Part shown: in pieces, positions 5,959 through 6,057 of the stretch
How the letters are laid out: each line of letters opens with the position of its first letter
Position numbering within the stretch: position 1 is the first letter of the stretch
Assembly (NCBI GenBank): GCA_964545735.1
Contig: CAZJGS010000144.1
Location: 1-6,057 of the forward strand
Length of the DNA: 6,057 bases
Direction: 5' to 3'
Source: Pleomorphochaeta sp964545735
GTDB lineage: Bacteria > Spirochaetota > Spirochaetia > Sphaerochaetales > Sphaerochaetaceae
Program-made: the position numbers and the translations under genes
The notes under the pieces: model-generated
Told to the model about the DNA's origin: nothing
The model's database searches: none
The model's input: only the letters and a program-made list of their open reading frames with translations

Positions 5959-5974
5959 CCGATTTACTATTGAG

Positions 5975-6003
5975 AATCTACAGTTTATCAAAATAAATGT
6001 CAA
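5975..6003 (-). promoter_or_regulatory. Strong sigma-70-type promoter of the initiator tRNA
   Basis: On the minus strand a perfect TTGACA (5998-6003), a 17-bp spacer and TAGATT (5975-5980, four of six) lie about 17 bp before the mature tRNA 5' end, placing the start near 5968. The upstream stretch (6007-6033) is A/T-rich with A- and T-runs and could act as an UP element, as is usual for stable RNA genes. Confidence 0.8.
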
Positions 6004-6057
6004 GGACTTTTAAAAACTTTTATTTTTACTTCTTAAGTGATTGTGATAATGTCCAAT

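Noticed and set aside
1..6057. CRISPR array, phage genes, defence system or toxin-antitoxin pair
   Set aside because: No spaced direct repeats, no phage structural or integrase motif and no short paired genes were seen. All large frames are explained by known families.

Overview
This is a 6.1 kb window of bacterial chromosome. Sampled lines of the host genes run at about 23-30% G+C. Ribosome-binding sites are of the AAGGA(G) type where seen, TAA is the usual stop, and TGG is used for Trp. The gene mix (an AlkD-like glycosylase, a hybrid histidine kinase whose H-box is of the Clostridia type, and a DUF1846 protein) suggests an AT-rich, probably anaerobic bacterium of the Bacillota or a neighbouring AT-rich phylum such as Mycoplasmatota or Fusobacteriota. 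No sequence here fixes the phylum.

Layout from left to right. (1) 43-765, minus strand: a complete AlkD-family DNA alkylation repair protein with its own SD and an extended -10 promoter. (2) 840-2620: a complete insertion sequence of IS4/IS1634 type, with 25-bp imperfect inverted repeats and one 506-aa DDE transposase on the minus strand. It is clearly richer in G+C than its neighbours. The transposase leader holds a promoter whose -10 sits between the arms of a palindrome that reuses the inner half of the terminal repeats. Upstream of this is a hairpin that looks like a terminator guarding against transcription from outside. (3) 2662-4056, plus strand: a hybrid sensor histidine kinase (PAS remnant, HisKA, HATPase, receiver) whose N-terminal sensor part is missing. 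Its frame stays open back through the end of the IS, so it looks 5'-truncated next to the element. (4) 4086-4114: a terminator that can serve both convergent genes around it. (5) 4138-5655, minus strand: a full-length DUF1846-family protein of unknown function. (6) 5766-6003, minus strand: a small transcription unit made of a near-consensus promoter, an initiator tRNA-Met (CAU), an unexplained foldable segment of about 63 nt, and a very long terminator hairpin. It points toward the DUF1846 gene.

The genes do not form a pathway. Each is separately transcribed or convergent. The points of most interest are the regulatory architecture of the IS, the loss of the kinase's 5' end beside it, and the structured segment with possible attenuator-like alternative pairing between the initiator tRNA and the DUF1846 gene.
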